A stretch of DNA of 64,000 bases from Anaerobaca lacustris (GTDB taxonomy: Bacteria > Planctomycetota > Phycisphaerae > Sedimentisphaerales > Anaerobacaceae): the NCBI RefSeq assembly GCF_030012215.1, contig NZ_JASCXX010000024.1, positions 1-64,000 on the forward strand. The letters are read 5' to 3'. How positions within the stretch are numbered: position 1 is the stretch's first letter; each line of letters starts with the position of its first letter. Both the position numbers and the translations under genes were made by a program. Under the pieces are notes generated by a model, which was given only the letters and a program-made list of their open reading frames with translations, made no database searches and had not been told where the DNA came from. Shown here one piece after another: positions 16,768-25,349 of this stretch.

Positions 16768-18005
16768 TGTCTGGCTTGCGGAAAGGGTTTGATCCCCAGC
16801 GCCTGGGCAATCTTCTGGGGGATGTCCGTGTTGTCGTAGACCCCGCCGAACAGCTCAGACCTCGGTCCGATGGCAAACACCGGCACGGGCGCAGCCGAAT
16901 GTCCCTTCGTCGACCAGTGCACTTTGATGTTGTCGCCGTCGAGATCGCCGTCCGGGATGGTCAGGCCACCGGTTTCGTGGTCGGCGGTGACCACGACGAG
17001 GGTCCGGCCGTCGGCCAGGGCGAAGTTGACGGCCTCGCGCACCGCCTCGTCGAACAACAGCGTCTGCCGTACGCAGTTGGCGGCGTCGTTGGCGTGGCAG
17101 GCCCAGTCGATCTGGCTGCCCTCGACCATGAGGAAGAAGCCCCTGCCATACTTCCGCGAATCGGCGGCGGTCTCATCGAGCAGTGAGACGGCCTTCTTCG
17201 TCATCTCGGCCAGCATCGGTTCCGGCGCAAAGGTTGTCATCCCGTCGAGGTGAAACAGGCCCAGCACGCGTGGACCGCTGATCCAGCGCAACTGATTGGC
17301 CGTCTCGATGACGGCGTATCCGGCGTCCCTGGCCTCGGCGAGCAGATCCTTGTCGTCTTTTCGGCCGCTCTTGGATTCGGACTGCGGCAGGAAGTACTTG
17401 CGACCCCCTCCGAACAGGACGTTGATTCGATTGCCGATCAGGTGCTCGGCGATCGTGTCCTCCATCTTGCGGCTCTTGACGTGCGCGCCGAACGAAGCGG
17501 GCGTGGCGTGCGAGATCGTGGAGGTGGCCACGAGGCCGGTGGCCATCCCCTTGGCCTGGGCGGCCTCGAGGATGGTGTAGTAGGGCGTCCCATCCGGGGC
17601 CACGCCGATCATTCCGTTCTTCGTCTTGATCCCACAGGCCAGGGCGGTGCCGGCGGCGGCCGAATCCGTCACGAGCTTGTCGGCCGAGTGCGTGCGAATC
17701 AGGCCGTGGACGGGCAGAAGCTGCATGTTCAGCTTGCCCTGGGCCCCCATCGCCTTCATGCGGGCCAGCATCACCTGGCTGAGGCCCATGCCGTCGCCGA
17801 TGAGCAGGATGACGTTGCGCACCCTCGGGGGCACCGCCGGATAGACGCGATCACGGGCGGGCGGGCGATAGAAGCTGATGTCGTTCGCATCGTTCTTGGG
17901 ATTCGGATAATCCACGCCCGATGCGGCGGACAGGATGGTGGACAAGAGGATTACGATGGTGACGGCGGTGGTGGTGACTGGCAACGCTCTGCGACTCTTC
18001 ATCAT
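16764..18005 (-). CDS. Alkaline phosphatase, exported
   Basis: A 413-residue PhoA-type enzyme with an N-terminal signal (TVVIVILLSTILSAASG-like hydrophobic run). Metal and catalytic blocks are visible: LLIGDGMGLSQ (metal Asp), KLVTDSAAAGTALACG (catalytic Ser), VEGSQIDWACHAND, VVTADHETGG and KGHSAAPVPVFA. It releases phosphate from monoesters in the periplasm. ATG 18005 follows AAAGGAG. The gene starts 18 bp after comEC, and the 69-residue barrel protein is coupled to its end, so the three form an operon. A Pho-type operator is not visible. Confidence 0.95.
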   Translation of the reverse strand: MMKSRRALPVTTTAVTIVILLSTILSAASGVDYPNPKNDANDISFYRPPARDRVYPAVPPRVRNVILLIGDGMGLSQVMLARMKAMGAQGKLNMQLLPVHGLIRTHSADKLVTDSAAAGTALACGIKTKNGMIGVAPDGTPYYTILEAAQAKGMATGLVATSTISHATPASFGAHVKSRKMEDTIAEHLIGNRINVLFGGGRKYFLPQSESKSGRKDDKDLLAEARDAGYAVIETANQLRWISGPRVLGLFHLDGMTTFAPEPMLAEMTKKAVSLLDETAADSRKYGRGFFLMVEGSQIDWACHANDAANCVRQTLLFDEAVREAVNFALADGRTLVVVTADHETGGLTIPDGDLDGDNIKVHWSTKGHSAAPVPVFAIGPRSELFGGVYDNTDIPQKIAQALGIKPFPQARQ

Positions 18006-18023
18006 CGGGCGAATCTCCTTTGC

Positions 18024-20594
18024 TTAAGGGTGAATATACCCTGTCGTTGATACCATACCATCGCTCTCTACGCAAACGGTTATTGCCCCGTTCGAAGCGG
18101 TAGAGAACTTCGTGACATCTTCTTCTTCGGTCAAATGGCCGGTTTGTGTGTACTGCTTTCGATTGCAACTGCGTATTTGCACGCTGGGGCTGATGCGACG
18201 CAGAAACGCGTCGTCCAGCGTCCTGGTCGATCCGTGGTGCGGGACAACCACGATATCGGCGGTCAGGTCAGGATATCGGACCAGGATTTGCTGCTGGGCA
18301 TATTGCTCGATATCGGAGCACAGAAGGATTTTCACGCCCGCGAATTCGATCAGACAGACCAGCGACCGGTCGTTGTCGCTGAGATGGTCTGCAACCGCCG
18401 GTTCGTCGGGCGGCCAGAGCAGTTGAATCGTCGCGTCGCCGGAGCCAAGGGATATCGGCAAAGGCTCGATCTCGCGACCTCTCTTGCGGAGTGACCTGAT
18501 CAGCAGTTCCGTCGTGGGGTCGGTCGGCGGCCGGGCAAGAAGCGACCGGCCGCCGTAGACGTGACGGACCCTGCATCCGTCGAGTATCTCCGGGACCCCG
18601 TTGACGTGGTCGATGTCGCCGTGGCTGAGGACGACCGCGTGTAGATTCGCGATGCCCATCCAGTTCAGGAAGGGCCGTACGATTCGCGATCCGACGTCGC
18701 GTTGGTATATGGACCCGGCGTCGAACAGAATGGTCTCCGTGCCCGGAAGTTGCACGACGATCGCCTGGCCATGTCCGACGTCCAGGCAGGTCATTTGCAG
18801 GCGGTCTCGATGGGTGCGGCCCCATTTCGCCACGCCGATCCATGCGATCAGCAGGATGCCCGTCGCGAGGCAAAGGGCACGCTTGGGCAGGGGACGGCGG
18901 GTCCGTCCGAATCGGGCGAAGAGGACCAGTGCGTAGTATGCTGCCACCAGCCCGATCGGTACGCGGCCGACGAGCAGGGTGTTGACATTCAGGTGGCTCA
19001 GCAGCGTCACGATCCGGACGAGTAGATCTGTGGCGACAGCCAGGAGCGTCCCGAGAAGGCCGGCCAGGGTGGGCAGCAGGAAGAACAGGACGATCTTCAG
19101 AAAGCCCGCCGTCAGGATCATGGCCACCAGCGGAAAGACCAGCACCGTCCAGAAGCCGGCCAGCGGCGCGATCGTCCAGAAATGGTAGAGCAGGATTCCG
19201 GCGCCCCCGATCCAGGCGCCCAGGCCGGCCGCAAAGAGGCGGATCGCGCCGCCGCCGATTCGCCGGACCGCGTAGGCCGCCAGGCTCCCGGACGCACCTT
19301 TGCGTCGGAACTGGTCGTGTGTGAGGTCGTGGATGAAGCCCTCGATCGGGTCGGTCAGTGCGAGGATTCCCGCTACGGCGGCAAACGAGAGCTGCCAGCC
19401 CGCTTCGAACACATGCGTCGGCCGGACCAGCAGCAGCACGATGGCGGCCAGGCACAGGCAGTTGAAGGCACCCGTGCGACGACGTGCGACAATGGCGACG
19501 CAGAATACCCACACGATGATCGCCGCACGAATGGTAGGCGCCCGCGCCGGAACGGCCAGCAGGAACGCGGCCGTGGCGATGGCGCATACGATGGCTCGCC
19601 CCGGCTTCATCAATCCGGCCGTCCTGCCCAGCCGCCAGACCAGGCCCGCAAAGATGCCCAGGTGCATGCCGGAGAGGCTGACGAAATGCAGCAGTCCCGT
19701 CCTGCGAAACGCCTCGTACGTCCGCCGGTCGATGCGGTCCCTGTCTCCTAACAGCAATGCCGCCGCCAATCCATGAGGGTCTTCCAAGGCTACGGGGCCG
19801 GAGAGAAGCGCCTCTGAGGCCGCCTGCGACACTTTCGCCTGCAATCGGCCCAGGAGGTGCCGGCTGTCGCTTCGGTATCCCTTGATGGCGTCGCCCGACG
19901 GAACGGAGGCGCCGACGTGGATGTTCTTGCGTGCCAGGTGCGTAGCCAGATCGAACTGGCCGGGGTTCGTCGGCCCGCCGAACCGATACAGCCAGCAATA
20001 CGCCACGATGGTGTCGCCTGCACTCAGGCCGGGCGTAGGCTCGTCCACCTGCACTCTGAGCGTGCCGCTGACGTCGATCCAGCCACGGTCCGTATGAATC
20101 CCGTCGAGCTTCAGGTAGAACACCGTTGACGGGTCGGCAAACGCCAATTCGGCAAAGCACCAATCGTTGCGGATGCGCGCCGGCGGCGTCAGGATGCGGC
20201 CCCGTATGGTCGCCAAAACCCGCTCGTCTGTGACAAACCGCCGGATATCGCCATTTCCCACGGCCGTGAAGACGGCCAGGCGAACCGCGCCGAGCCCCGC
20301 GAAGCAGAGCAGGGCGCCCCACGCCGCAACTGCGGGCCGAAGGCGGCGGTGGGTGCAGACCATTGCCAGGCAGAGCGCCGCCGAAGCGAGAAGCGGCAGG
20401 ACGAACTCCGGGCGGAGTCGGGCCGACGAATCGGCCGGTCCGAACCGTGCCATGGCCGCGTTCTGCGCGACGATTCCCGCCATGAGGCCGACGGCGGGAA
20501 AGAACAGACCGGCGGCGTCGATCAGCCGCGCGTGCAGACTCCGCCCGCCAAGCTGTGCCTCGATGAGGGCCAACCTTCTCCGGATCTCGTCCAT
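18024..20594 (-). CDS. comEC: ComEC/Rec2 DNA-uptake channel
   Basis: An 856-residue membrane protein. An N-terminal DUF4131 region (about 20-240) is followed by the polytopic Competence domain (about 260-560, starting near GLLHFVSLSGMHLG) and a C-terminal metallo-beta-lactamase domain (about 600-845, with TILFDAG, VVLSHGDIDHVNG and VVPHHGS). It transports single-stranded DNA across the inner membrane during transformation; the lactamase part is thought to degrade the other strand. The length is normal for the three-domain form. ATG 20594 lacks a clear ribosome-binding site. No other competence gene is adjacent, but prepilin peptidase and a secretin are in the window. Confidence 0.94.
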   Translation of the reverse strand: MDEIRRRLALIEAQLGGRSLHARLIDAAGLFFPAVGLMAGIVAQNAAMARFGPADSSARLRPEFVLPLLASAALCLAMVCTHRRLRPAVAAWGALLCFAGLGAVRLAVFTAVGNGDIRRFVTDERVLATIRGRILTPPARIRNDWCFAELAFADPSTVFYLKLDGIHTDRGWIDVSGTLRVQVDEPTPGLSAGDTIVAYCWLYRFGGPTNPGQFDLATHLARKNIHVGASVPSGDAIKGYRSDSRHLLGRLQAKVSQAASEALLSGPVALEDPHGLAAALLLGDRDRIDRRTYEAFRRTGLLHFVSLSGMHLGIFAGLVWRLGRTAGLMKPGRAIVCAIATAAFLLAVPARAPTIRAAIIVWVFCVAIVARRRTGAFNCLCLAAIVLLLVRPTHVFEAGWQLSFAAVAGILALTDPIEGFIHDLTHDQFRRKGASGSLAAYAVRRIGGGAIRLFAAGLGAWIGGAGILLYHFWTIAPLAGFWTVLVFPLVAMILTAGFLKIVLFFLLPTLAGLLGTLLAVATDLLVRIVTLLSHLNVNTLLVGRVPIGLVAAYYALVLFARFGRTRRPLPKRALCLATGILLIAWIGVAKWGRTHRDRLQMTCLDVGHGQAIVVQLPGTETILFDAGSIYQRDVGSRIVRPFLNWMGIANLHAVVLSHGDIDHVNGVPEILDGCRVRHVYGGRSLLARPPTDPTTELLIRSLRKRGREIEPLPISLGSGDATIQLLWPPDEPAVADHLSDNDRSLVCLIEFAGVKILLCSDIEQYAQQQILVRYPDLTADIVVVPHHGSTRTLDDAFLRRISPSVQIRSCNRKQYTQTGHLTEEEDVTKFSTASNGAITVCVESDGMVSTTGYIHP

Positions 20595-20747
20595 AATGCT
20601 GCGGATATTCTACCCGAAATCCGGCCATTGGACCAGACCCAAGCGCCACATTTCCGGACGGGGCCGGTTTTGGGGCTGTAGACGGGGGTGGAGGGAAAGC
20701 GGCAGGGGTTGCAGGAAGGCGCGACTTTCAGCCGAACCGGGCAGTCA

Positions 20748-20941
20748 TCATGTTGTCTGGATGCTCCCGTCTTCGGAGATATCCACCTGGGCGGACAGGG
20801 TCTTCGTCGACTGGAACGCGAATTCCTGCCTGCCGCGGACGACGACCTTGTCGCGATCGGCGATCAGTTGCAGGGGCCGGTCCGGGTCGCGCCGGCGGAG
20901 GACATTGGCCAGAAGGAAAGCCTTTTCGAGGCCGTCGCCCC
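20748..20941 (-). pseudogene. Second copy of the 3' end of the transglutaminase-like gene
   Basis: This stretch matches 22991-23184, the last ~195 bp of the neighbouring gene, with about 10 mismatches and no gap (about 95% identity by eye). The frame is kept to the stop: it ends QVDISEDGSIQTT where the full gene ends QVDVSEDGSIQTK. Shared sequence continues about 11 bp past the stop (CCGGGCAG). Most differences are silent or conservative, so this copy diverged while under coding selection and is not a fresh duplication. There is no upstream part and no start. Together with the full gene it brackets the two-gene island. Confidence 0.9.
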
Positions 20942-20992
20942 CGGCGGACGAGACGCCCCCTTCGCAACCCCTGGCCTTGAGGCTGTCGCATG

Positions 20993-21856
20993 TTAGAACG
21001 GTTCCTTGAGTTGCTTTTCGATATCGCCAACGAGAGATTCGACCAAACAGATGATGCTGTGAATGTCTTCAGGCGTAACGTCTATCGCGTTCCCGTCTTT
21101 GTCCTGACCATTTCGGTGTACGAGATGGTGTCTCTTGGTGATCGCCTTCATCATTGGCCCAATATTGCCGAGATCCGCGTTAAGGGTAGCCTTATACATC
21201 GACTTGATTCGCCCGAGGTTATGCCACACGATATCTGCTAGATGACTGCCTACCTTGACCTCAATGGTTTCGGCAGCTTTCAGCACTTGGGACAAGGGAA
21301 TCTTCTCGCTGCCGAAGTGTGATGCTGATTCGACAAACTTGCGAAGCGCCTCACGGTCGTTCATTACCCGCTTGATGAATTTGTCGGACAAGTAGGTTTC
21401 GAGAGCCGTGATTACATTAACGAAGAGCAAGCAGTAGAACTTGCCGGCGGTTTCTTTGGGAATATCAACCGAAAGGAGCCGGCGGACATCACTTATCGCA
21501 CTGGTGAATTGTTCATAGCAGTTCTCAATTGCAGCTACATCATCAAGGTAGTAATCCTCATAGTCACCAGGTGATTCAACTGGTGCCCACTCGAGACATT
21601 CTCTTTCGAGCTCGTTGGCGACTCTGTCTATGACCTCTTCAGAGACATAGCCCGCGAATTGTTCTTCAAGCTGCTCACGAGCATCGTAAGGCCCTCCCCA
21701 AATCCACTGGTACCCACCTTCTCGTGATTCGTACGGAGTTCTGTGAACGGGATCTTCGAAGTGCTCGAAGAACCACTTACGCATGACTTCGGTCTGCACA
21801 CCTTGGTCATACTTGCCGAGCTGATCGAGTGACAATGAAATCGTTATGTCGCACAT
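20993..21856 (-). CDS. HEPN-like protein, candidate RNase of a defence or toxin module
   Basis: A 287-residue cytosolic protein, mostly helical, with no signal or transmembrane segment. Near the C-terminus (about 242-247) it carries RHHLVHRNGQDKDG, which fits the R-x4-H motif of HEPN ribonucleases followed by a conserved-looking H-R-N-G-x-x-K-D-G. The N-terminal part has REGGYQWIWGGPYDAREQL, a distinctive block I cannot assign with certainty. ATG 21856 is preferred (GAGG about 10 bp upstream); ATG 21865 is an alternative. Base composition is clearly lower in GC (about 45-50%) than the flanks. It follows the PD-(D/E)XK gene by 69 bp on the same strand. The role is inferred from motif and context. 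Confidence 0.8.
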   Translation of the reverse strand: MCDITISLSLDQLGKYDQGVQTEVMRKWFFEHFEDPVHRTPYESREGGYQWIWGGPYDAREQLEEQFAGYVSEEVIDRVANELERECLEWAPVESPGDYEDYYLDDVAAIENCYEQFTSAISDVRRLLSVDIPKETAGKFYCLLFVNVITALETYLSDKFIKRVMNDREALRKFVESASHFGSEKIPLSQVLKAAETIEVKVGSHLADIVWHNLGRIKSMYKATLNADLGNIGPMMKAITKRHHLVHRNGQDKDGNAIDVTPEDIHSIICLVESLVGDIEKQLKEPF

Positions 21857-21925
21857 GGTGACCATACCTCACTTACTATGCATCTGTGGCTTTCTTGCCA
21901 AAAAGACTTCGCGACTAAGAGAATG

Positions 21926-22810
21926 TCACCAATTTGGCAAAGCCGCTTCAAGTAGTTGCCAGAGATTGTCGAAATGGGCTCTGGACGGCGAGTCAGCGCT
22001 CACCGTGTCCAGCTTGCTCCACAATCCGATCAGCGCCCACGACTTCTCTCCGCCCTCCACCGTAGAAGCCGGGCAGATTACGGACTCATATACAACCACG
22101 AAACCCACATTGGCACGCCCTATCCACTGCACGATAAACGGCAGCAACTGCTCGCCGAACGCCTTCGTTCGAGCGGCATGAGCCTGCATTAATGACCGGT
22201 CAGGCACATGCTCTGACAATGGCGAGCAAGCAGCATTATAGGCCAGTGACACATCGATCACAATCACGCCTCCTATTTGCGCGTCAAGGATCTGTTTCGC
22301 AGCCTTGCGGATGTGCTTTCTAACCATCTTCAGGTTCTTGGTACGTTTCGCTTCAAGCGCCCAACGCCCAGCCGGTGCGGTCACGATCCAGTCGGGCCCA
22401 GCCCCGGGTAACCCTCCGACTTCAAGGCCTCCCCGATCGGCAAGTGCCGCGAGAAATAGCTCGAACTGGGCATTGCGCCCGGGAGTGTGCGTTCCGGAAT
22501 CGGCCGGATGCATTGAGTCGCGCAGACTGTCCACGAACCGATCTGCAAATGGAGGCCCCATAAGTCTCTCTCCAAGCACGTGAATCATAAAGGAATACTC
22601 CTGAATGTCCTTGAGTGACTGCACGAAATGGCGCCAGTCTGCGTGGTCACTATAGATGACTTGCTGCGTCTTCGCGATGAGCTGGCATTGCCTGGAGAGG
22701 CGGTTCTGATCAGATACTCGGAGTTGAGGATGGGCTTGAAGCCATGACAGGACATGGGCTGCCATCTCACGCTGCGTCAGGTGTGGCAGTTCATTCGGAA
22801 ACAGGTTCAT
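21926..22810 (-). CDS. PD-(D/E)XK nuclease-like protein, partner of the HEPN-like gene
   Basis: A protein of about 294 residues. The centre shows a restriction-endonuclease-type core: an early Glu in NAQFELFLAAL, then GAGPDWIV and WALEAKRTK, giving D-x12-E-x-K, the active-site spacing of PD-(D/E)XK nucleases. The N-terminal third is helical, and the C-terminal third has a hydrophobic strand pattern (VGFVVVYESVI). No methyltransferase, helicase or specificity subunit is nearby, so it is not an ordinary restriction system. The start is uncertain: ATG 22810 is used, but TTG 22834 and GTG codons near a GGGAGG are possible. Probably the first gene of a two-gene unit. Confidence 0.8.
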   Translation of the reverse strand: MNLFPNELPHLTQREMAAHVLSWLQAHPQLRVSDQNRLSRQCQLIAKTQQVIYSDHADWRHFVQSLKDIQEYSFMIHVLGERLMGPPFADRFVDSLRDSMHPADSGTHTPGRNAQFELFLAALADRGGLEVGGLPGAGPDWIVTAPAGRWALEAKRTKNLKMVRKHIRKAAKQILDAQIGGVIVIDVSLAYNAACSPLSEHVPDRSLMQAHAARTKAFGEQLLPFIVQWIGRANVGFVVVYESVICPASTVEGGEKSWALIGLWSKLDTVSADSPSRAHFDNLWQLLEAALPNW

Positions 22811-22990
22811 GGCGAAGAACACAACCTCCCGCAAAATTCCCCGGCGAGATTACTCTTCAGAATGCCTCTCAGTCTCCCATGTTGTCTCTCAAAGTTGTGA
22901 TTTCATTATACACCCCATTGTTGGTGCGGGCAAGGGACAATTCGGACAGCCGGAGGGATGGAGGGATTCGATTGGCGGCCCGGGCAGTCA

Positions 22991-24739
22991 TCATTTTGTC
23001 TGGATGCTCCCGTCTTCGGAGACGTCCACCTGGGCGGACAGGGTCTTCGTGGATTGGAACGCGAATTCCTGTTTGCCGCGAACGACGACCTTGTCGCGAT
23101 CGGCGATCAGTTGCAGGGGCCGGTCCGGGTCGCGCCGGCGGAGGACATTGGCCAGGAGGAAGGCCTTTTCGAGGCCGTCGCCCCGGCCGAAGTTGGCGAC
23201 CTCGTCGGGCTGGGCGAGACGGTTGCCGTCGTAGATCGAGGCCGATTCCAGACCGTCGAGCCAGGCACGGACCTCCTCGACGGGTTTGTCGCCGGCTCGT
23301 TCGAGCGAGACCGGATTGCGTTCGACGGCCGCCTTGACGAACGGCCGCCAGTCACAGGTCTCCATGTCACGAAGGGCGTAGAAAGCCAGATCGACGGTCG
23401 GGTGAGTCTGCCGCATCGACTGGAGCTGCGCGACGATCTCCTCACGGCTCTGATCGACCGACAACCGGATGGGCTCGACGGTCTTGAAGCTCTTCTGTCT
23501 GCCGGGCAGCCTCGGCTGGATGTGCAGGAAGTCCGCAAGCAGTTCAACCATCTTCCCTGCGTCGGGCACGTGCGGTTCGAGGAAACGGCTCATCGCTTCG
23601 CGGCCGGACGATTCCCTGAGGTTCGGCTTCTGCTCGGTGAGGAACGCATCCAATCGGTCGCAGCGGACGCGTCCCGGGATCTCATAGCGCACGAAGTCTT
23701 CATCATGCACCTCGGCCAGGAGCTTGTCGTGGGTCGCATCGCCGATCTTGTAGGGGCTGCCATGTTCGTAACTGAAGAGCGTCTCGGCCTTGAGGAACTG
23801 CGGCTGGCCGTGACAGTCGCGACAGATCTGGAAGCACTTCTGATACTGCGTCTGGCAGCGCAGGAAGCTGGCGAAGCTCGTAATGGTCGGATCGGTCGAG
23901 AGATACTCACCGAGCCGGTGCGTGAAATGGTCGTACGCCTTCGGGTCGATCGTGGCGTCGTCGTAGAAGCAGTGGATGTATCCGCTCGGATGCGCGACGA
24001 TGGTCACCTGCTCGTTGCGCAGGGCCCGCTGGGCCTTGTAGGAGATCTCGGTGCCGTTGAACCACATCGTCTTGGTCACCAGCCGGCGGTTGTTGGTCAG
24101 GATGCCGTCCTGCATGTCGATGAAGTTCTGCGAATGCAGCGGCGTGAGGATCAGGTAAATGTCCTCGAGCGGCACCCCGCAGACGATGAAGGCCGCCGCC
24201 GCGTAAAGCGTTGCGAGCGACACGCACTCGCCGGCCGCCTTGCCGTAGCCCGGCTTGAAACGAAACGCGTCCATCGCCTCGACCGTCTCGGTCTTCCAGT
24301 AGGGAATGATATCACCGTCGTACTTGTCCAGTCCGAAATGTTTGCGGATATCGACGTCGAAGTAGTACTGGTCGCCCGTGTAGCCGAACAGGGCGTTGCT
24401 GGCGGCGATCTGTTCGGGGCGGATCACGTGCCGGAAGCGCTCGACCTCGGTTGCCTGTTTGGTCAGGCCCCAGGTCTCCAGGTCGAGGTTGAAGTCGAAC
24501 TCGTCCATGATGTACTGGCGCATCCGCATCAGCCGGCGGTAGCTCGTCTTGCCGTCCAGCTTGGCGAAGCAATCGACCTGACGCCACTTCCACAGCAGCG
24601 GGCTCATGATGTTGGCCAGCACGAGGCTGTACATCAGCTCCGGAAAGACGAACACCTCCATGTCCGAAAGCGTGATCGCCGACGAGTACTTCTCCAGGTC
24701 CTTCGCGTTCATCCGTTCGATTCCCCAATCCAATGCCAC
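22991..24739 (-). CDS. Transglutaminase-like protein of unknown role
   Basis: A protein of 573-582 residues without signal peptide. The central part (about 165-215) has AAGECVSLATLYAAA followed by LTPLHSQNFID, the Cys and His spacing of transglutaminase/papain-like enzymes, so a thiol active site is possible. A CxxC pair (FQICRDCHG) follows. The rest is unfamiliar. ATG 24739 is the longest start; ATG 24712 has GGGGAA about 8 bp upstream and is equally likely. The last ~195 bp occur a second time at 20748-20941 beyond the two-gene island, making this 3' end the apparent boundary of an insertion. The island lies directly downstream. Confidence 0.8.
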   Translation of the reverse strand: MALDWGIERMNAKDLEKYSSAITLSDMEVFVFPELMYSLVLANIMSPLLWKWRQVDCFAKLDGKTSYRRLMRMRQYIMDEFDFNLDLETWGLTKQATEVERFRHVIRPEQIAASNALFGYTGDQYYFDVDIRKHFGLDKYDGDIIPYWKTETVEAMDAFRFKPGYGKAAGECVSLATLYAAAAFIVCGVPLEDIYLILTPLHSQNFIDMQDGILTNNRRLVTKTMWFNGTEISYKAQRALRNEQVTIVAHPSGYIHCFYDDATIDPKAYDHFTHRLGEYLSTDPTITSFASFLRCQTQYQKCFQICRDCHGQPQFLKAETLFSYEHGSPYKIGDATHDKLLAEVHDEDFVRYEIPGRVRCDRLDAFLTEQKPNLRESSGREAMSRFLEPHVPDAGKMVELLADFLHIQPRLPGRQKSFKTVEPIRLSVDQSREEIVAQLQSMRQTHPTVDLAFYALRDMETCDWRPFVKAAVERNPVSLERAGDKPVEEVRAWLDGLESASIYDGNRLAQPDEVANFGRGDGLEKAFLLANVLRRRDPDRPLQLIADRDKVVVRGKQEFAFQSTKTLSAQVDVSEDGSIQTK

Positions 24740-25066
24740 CGTTGCCGCCCAGCCGCACCAGCGATACGTCCCGCCCGCCGCCGCAGTTTACCAGAAATCG
24801 CAGCAACCGCAATCCAAAGACGCAGAGGACCGTCGGTGCCTTTCCCCAACCCTGTATCGAGGGTGCTATTCATGTTGGCAGGTAGCTTCTCGCAGAGCCC
24901 GGCGACAAGTCCCATCCTTGCCGGTAGGGGCGACGCATGCGTCGCCCTTACGGCACTCCATTGGTCGCCTTGACAGCCACGCGATCGATCCCGACAATGG
25001 TCCACGACACTTGGACAGTGGCCCTGCTAAGATGGTCGAACCTCACAACCTGACAATCGAGGATGC
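24740..25066. other. Intergenic region of about 330 bp
   Basis: This gap holds copy B of the 98-bp repeat (24861-24958). Outside the repeat I see no gene, RNA hairpin or clear promoter. It separates two divergently oriented genes. Confidence 0.6.
24861..24958 (-). repeat. 98-bp dispersed repeat with palindrome, copy B
   Basis: Reverse-oriented counterpart of 5434-5531: gapless over 98 bp with about 13 mismatches. The palindrome core GGGCGACGCATGCGTCGCCC is at 24928-24947, flanked by GTAG and TTAC (24924-24951). Copies 19 kb apart in opposite orientation, both intergenic. Confidence 0.75.
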
Positions 25067-25288
25067 ATGATGCAGGATTATCATATCAACATCTTCTACT
25101 CACGGGACGACGGCGGATACATCGCCGACATACCCGACCTGGAGGCCTGCTCCGCCTTCGGACGAACGCCGGCCGAGGCCTTGGAGGAAGTGGAGAAAGC
25201 AAAGGCCCTCTGGTTGGAGACTGCCAAGGCCGAGGGCAAGCCGATCCCAGTCCCGCGATACCGCCCCGCAATCTACCACGCGGGCTGA
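25067..25288 (+). CDS. HicB-like antitoxin-family protein, no HicA seen
   Basis: A 73-residue protein of the HicB family: DYHINIFYSRDDGGYIADIP then LEACSAFGRTPAEALEEV is the characteristic partial RNase-H-like fold that binds HicA toxins. It ends with a short tail (PVPRYRPAIYHAG) and lacks a DNA-binding domain. Normally a 60-80-residue HicA gene is next to it; I find no such frame within about 300 bp on either side, so this is an orphan or belongs to the solitary HicB-like group. An alternative ATG lies one codon downstream. No strong ribosome-binding site is visible. Confidence 0.85.
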   Translation: MMQDYHINIFYSRDDGGYIADIPDLEACSAFGRTPAEALEEVEKAKALWLETAKAEGKPIPVPRYRPAIYHAG

Positions 25289-25349
25289 TTTGGGGTAGCA
25301 AGTACTTCGCGCAGCCTATCCTGCTGGCGCCATGACAGGGAGACGGTTG

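Noticed and set aside
18268-20649. A 793-codon minus-strand frame overlapping comEC
   Set aside because: A shifted frame of comEC; only the comEC frame gives domain motifs.
20993-22810. The two-gene island as a conventional restriction-modification system
   Set aside because: No methyltransferase, specificity subunit or helicase is present, and the HEPN-like gene is not part of known restriction systems of this layout.
22958-24973. A 671-codon plus-strand frame
   Set aside because: Antisense to the transglutaminase-like gene; ends inside the dispersed repeat; no motif.
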